From: Actinomycetota bacterium
GTDB lineage: Bacteria > Actinomycetota > Acidimicrobiia > IMCC26256 > PALSA-610
DNA length: 5,422 nt
Direction of reading: 5' to 3'
Assembly: GCA_030839105.1 (NCBI GenBank)
Contig: JAUZEI010000094.1
Location: 1-5,422 of the forward strand
This document shows, in pieces, positions 4,565 to 5,422 of this stretch; the first letter of the stretch is position 1, and the number at the start of each line of letters is the position of its first letter. Made by a program: the position numbers and the translations under genes. The notes under the pieces are model-generated. The model saw nothing but the letters and a program-made list of their open reading frames with translations, had not been told where the DNA came from and ran no database searches.

Positions 4565-5422
4565 TTGAGCGGCAAGTGGAAGGCGAAGTTGCAGGCGCGG
4601 CCGGCGTCCGTACCGATCGACCTGCTGCTGGCGACCGCCGAACGCATGCAACGCACCGGTGACCAGGCCGCGGCCGAGCAGACGTATCGCCGCGTGCTCG
4701 ACGATCATCCCCACGAGGAGCGAGCCACCCAGCTGCTCGGCGCGATCCTCGCCGACCGCAACGAACTCGACGCCGCGATCGATCTGTTCGAGGCCGCTGT
4801 TCCGGAGGTCGGGCCGCCGACGCTCGAATCGTTCGGCTTCTACAACAACTACGCGAACGTCTTACGGCGCGTGGCGCGCCTGCGCGCGGCCGAGGAACTG
4901 TTACGCGCGCTCGTCGCGATCGCGCCGCGTGAGTGGCAGGTCTGGCACAACCTCGGACAGACCCTGAAGGACATGGAGCACTACGACGAAGCGGCGGCCG
5001 CCATGCGGCGCGCGGTGATGCTCGCACCCGAGTTCGGCCCGAACCACGGCGTGCTCGGCGAGATCCTGCATCACCTCGGTCGGCTGCACAGCGCCGAGGT
5101 CTCGTTGCGCCGCGCGATCGAGCTGGGCTGCGCCGAGGATCACGCGGTCTGGACCGTGCTCGGCAACAACCGGCGGATGCTCGGCCACCTCGACGAGGCG
5201 CTCGAGATGGTGACGCACGCGTTGACGCTGGCCGGCGGGAGCGCGGCCGCGCACAGCAACGTCGGGGTGGTGCTGATGCAGCTCGGTCGCTTCGACGAGT
5301 CGGTCGCGCACTTCGAGCTCGCGATCTCGGGCGACCCCGTGAACAACTGCTTCCGGGGCTATCTCGGGTACGCGCTCCTCGCCGCCGGGAGGCTCTCGGA
5401 GGCGTTCGAGCCGTGGGAATGC
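4565..5422 (+). CDS. Tetratricopeptide-repeat protein (N-terminal part, runs off right edge)
   Basis: From TTG 4565 the frame is open for 286 codons to the last base of the window. After a short basic start (SGKWKAKLQARP) it is built of about eight consecutive 34-residue TPR units: roughly 19-52, 53-86, 87-120, 121-154, 155-188, 189-223, 224-257, and 258 to the edge. Consensus positions are visible, for example WHNLGQTLKDMEHYDEAAAAMRRAVMLAP (repeat 4) and AHSNVGVVLMQLGRFDESVAHFELAISGDP (repeat 7). No signal peptide or membrane segment is seen, so it is probably cytoplasmic. The last visible residues, GYALLAAGRLSEAFEPWE, resemble the linker that joins TPR arrays to a glycosyltransferase domain in O-GlcNAc-transferase-like bacterial proteins. 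With flagellin nearby, a role in flagellin modification is a reasonable guess, but no catalytic domain is in view and a plain TPR scaffold is equally possible. It lies 131 bases after the fliS-linked gene, so it may have its own promoter. Confidence 0.85.
   Translation, partial: MSGKWKAKLQARPASVPIDLLLATAERMQRTGDQAAAEQTYRRVLDDHPHEERATQLLGAILADRNELDAAIDLFEAAVPEVGPPTLESFGFYNNYANVLRRVARLRAAEELLRALVAIAPREWQVWHNLGQTLKDMEHYDEAAAAMRRAVMLAPEFGPNHGVLGEILHHLGRLHSAEVSLRRAIELGCAEDHAVWTVLGNNRRMLGHLDEALEMVTHALTLAGGSAAAHSNVGVVLMQLGRFDESVAHFELAISGDPVNNCFRGYLGYALLAAGRLSEAFEPWEC

Noticed and set aside
3960..5027. 355-codon open frame on the minus strand over the fliS-linked and TPR genes
   Set aside because: Extreme Arg/Pro/Ala composition without domains, opposite a clear FliS end and TPR repeats; a GC-driven shadow.

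Overview
The window is high-GC DNA carrying a late-flagellar locus. The likely source is a flagellated actinobacterium. The evidence is GC-rich third codon positions, GTG/TTG starts, a FliA with the basic C-terminal tail that I associate with actinobacterial FliA proteins, and the gene order fliA - flagellin - fliD - fliS - small chaperone-like gene. I cannot fix the genus from sequence alone.

Layout. Positions 1-268 (minus strand, running off the left edge) hold the 5' end of a gene that looks like a NarL/LuxR-type response-regulator receiver domain. It contains an in-frame 57-codon tandem duplication, and glycine sits where the phospho-accepting Asp is expected. A 182-bp divergent intergenic region (269-450) with two dyads follows. 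On the plus strand come fliA (sigma-28, GTG start, 451-1332), a 134-nt leader with a strong hairpin, flagellin (1467-2702), a hairpin terminator (2760-2781), and fliD (2843-3690, TTG start). The fliD copy changes reading frame near 3240 and lacks most of the cap protein's middle. Next are fliS (3695-4120) and a FliT/FlgN-position small gene (4120-4433) whose only good start codon is one base out of frame with its body. Last is a TPR-repeat protein (from TTG 4565) that runs off the right edge.

How the genes work together. Sigma-28 would drive flagellin and the other late genes. FliS chaperones flagellin for export, FliD caps the growing filament, and the small helical protein is a candidate second export chaperone. 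The TPR protein may belong to flagellin modification, but its catalytic part, if any, lies outside the window. The divergent regulator may control the locus.

Bottom line. The system is a recognisable flagellar late-gene cluster, not a new system. The points that deserve attention are three sequence irregularities: the duplication at the left edge, the broken and shortened fliD, and the frame break at a C-run after fliS. Both frame breaks have the same sense (one base missing). They may therefore be real gene decay or read/assembly errors, and only the raw reads or related genomes can decide.
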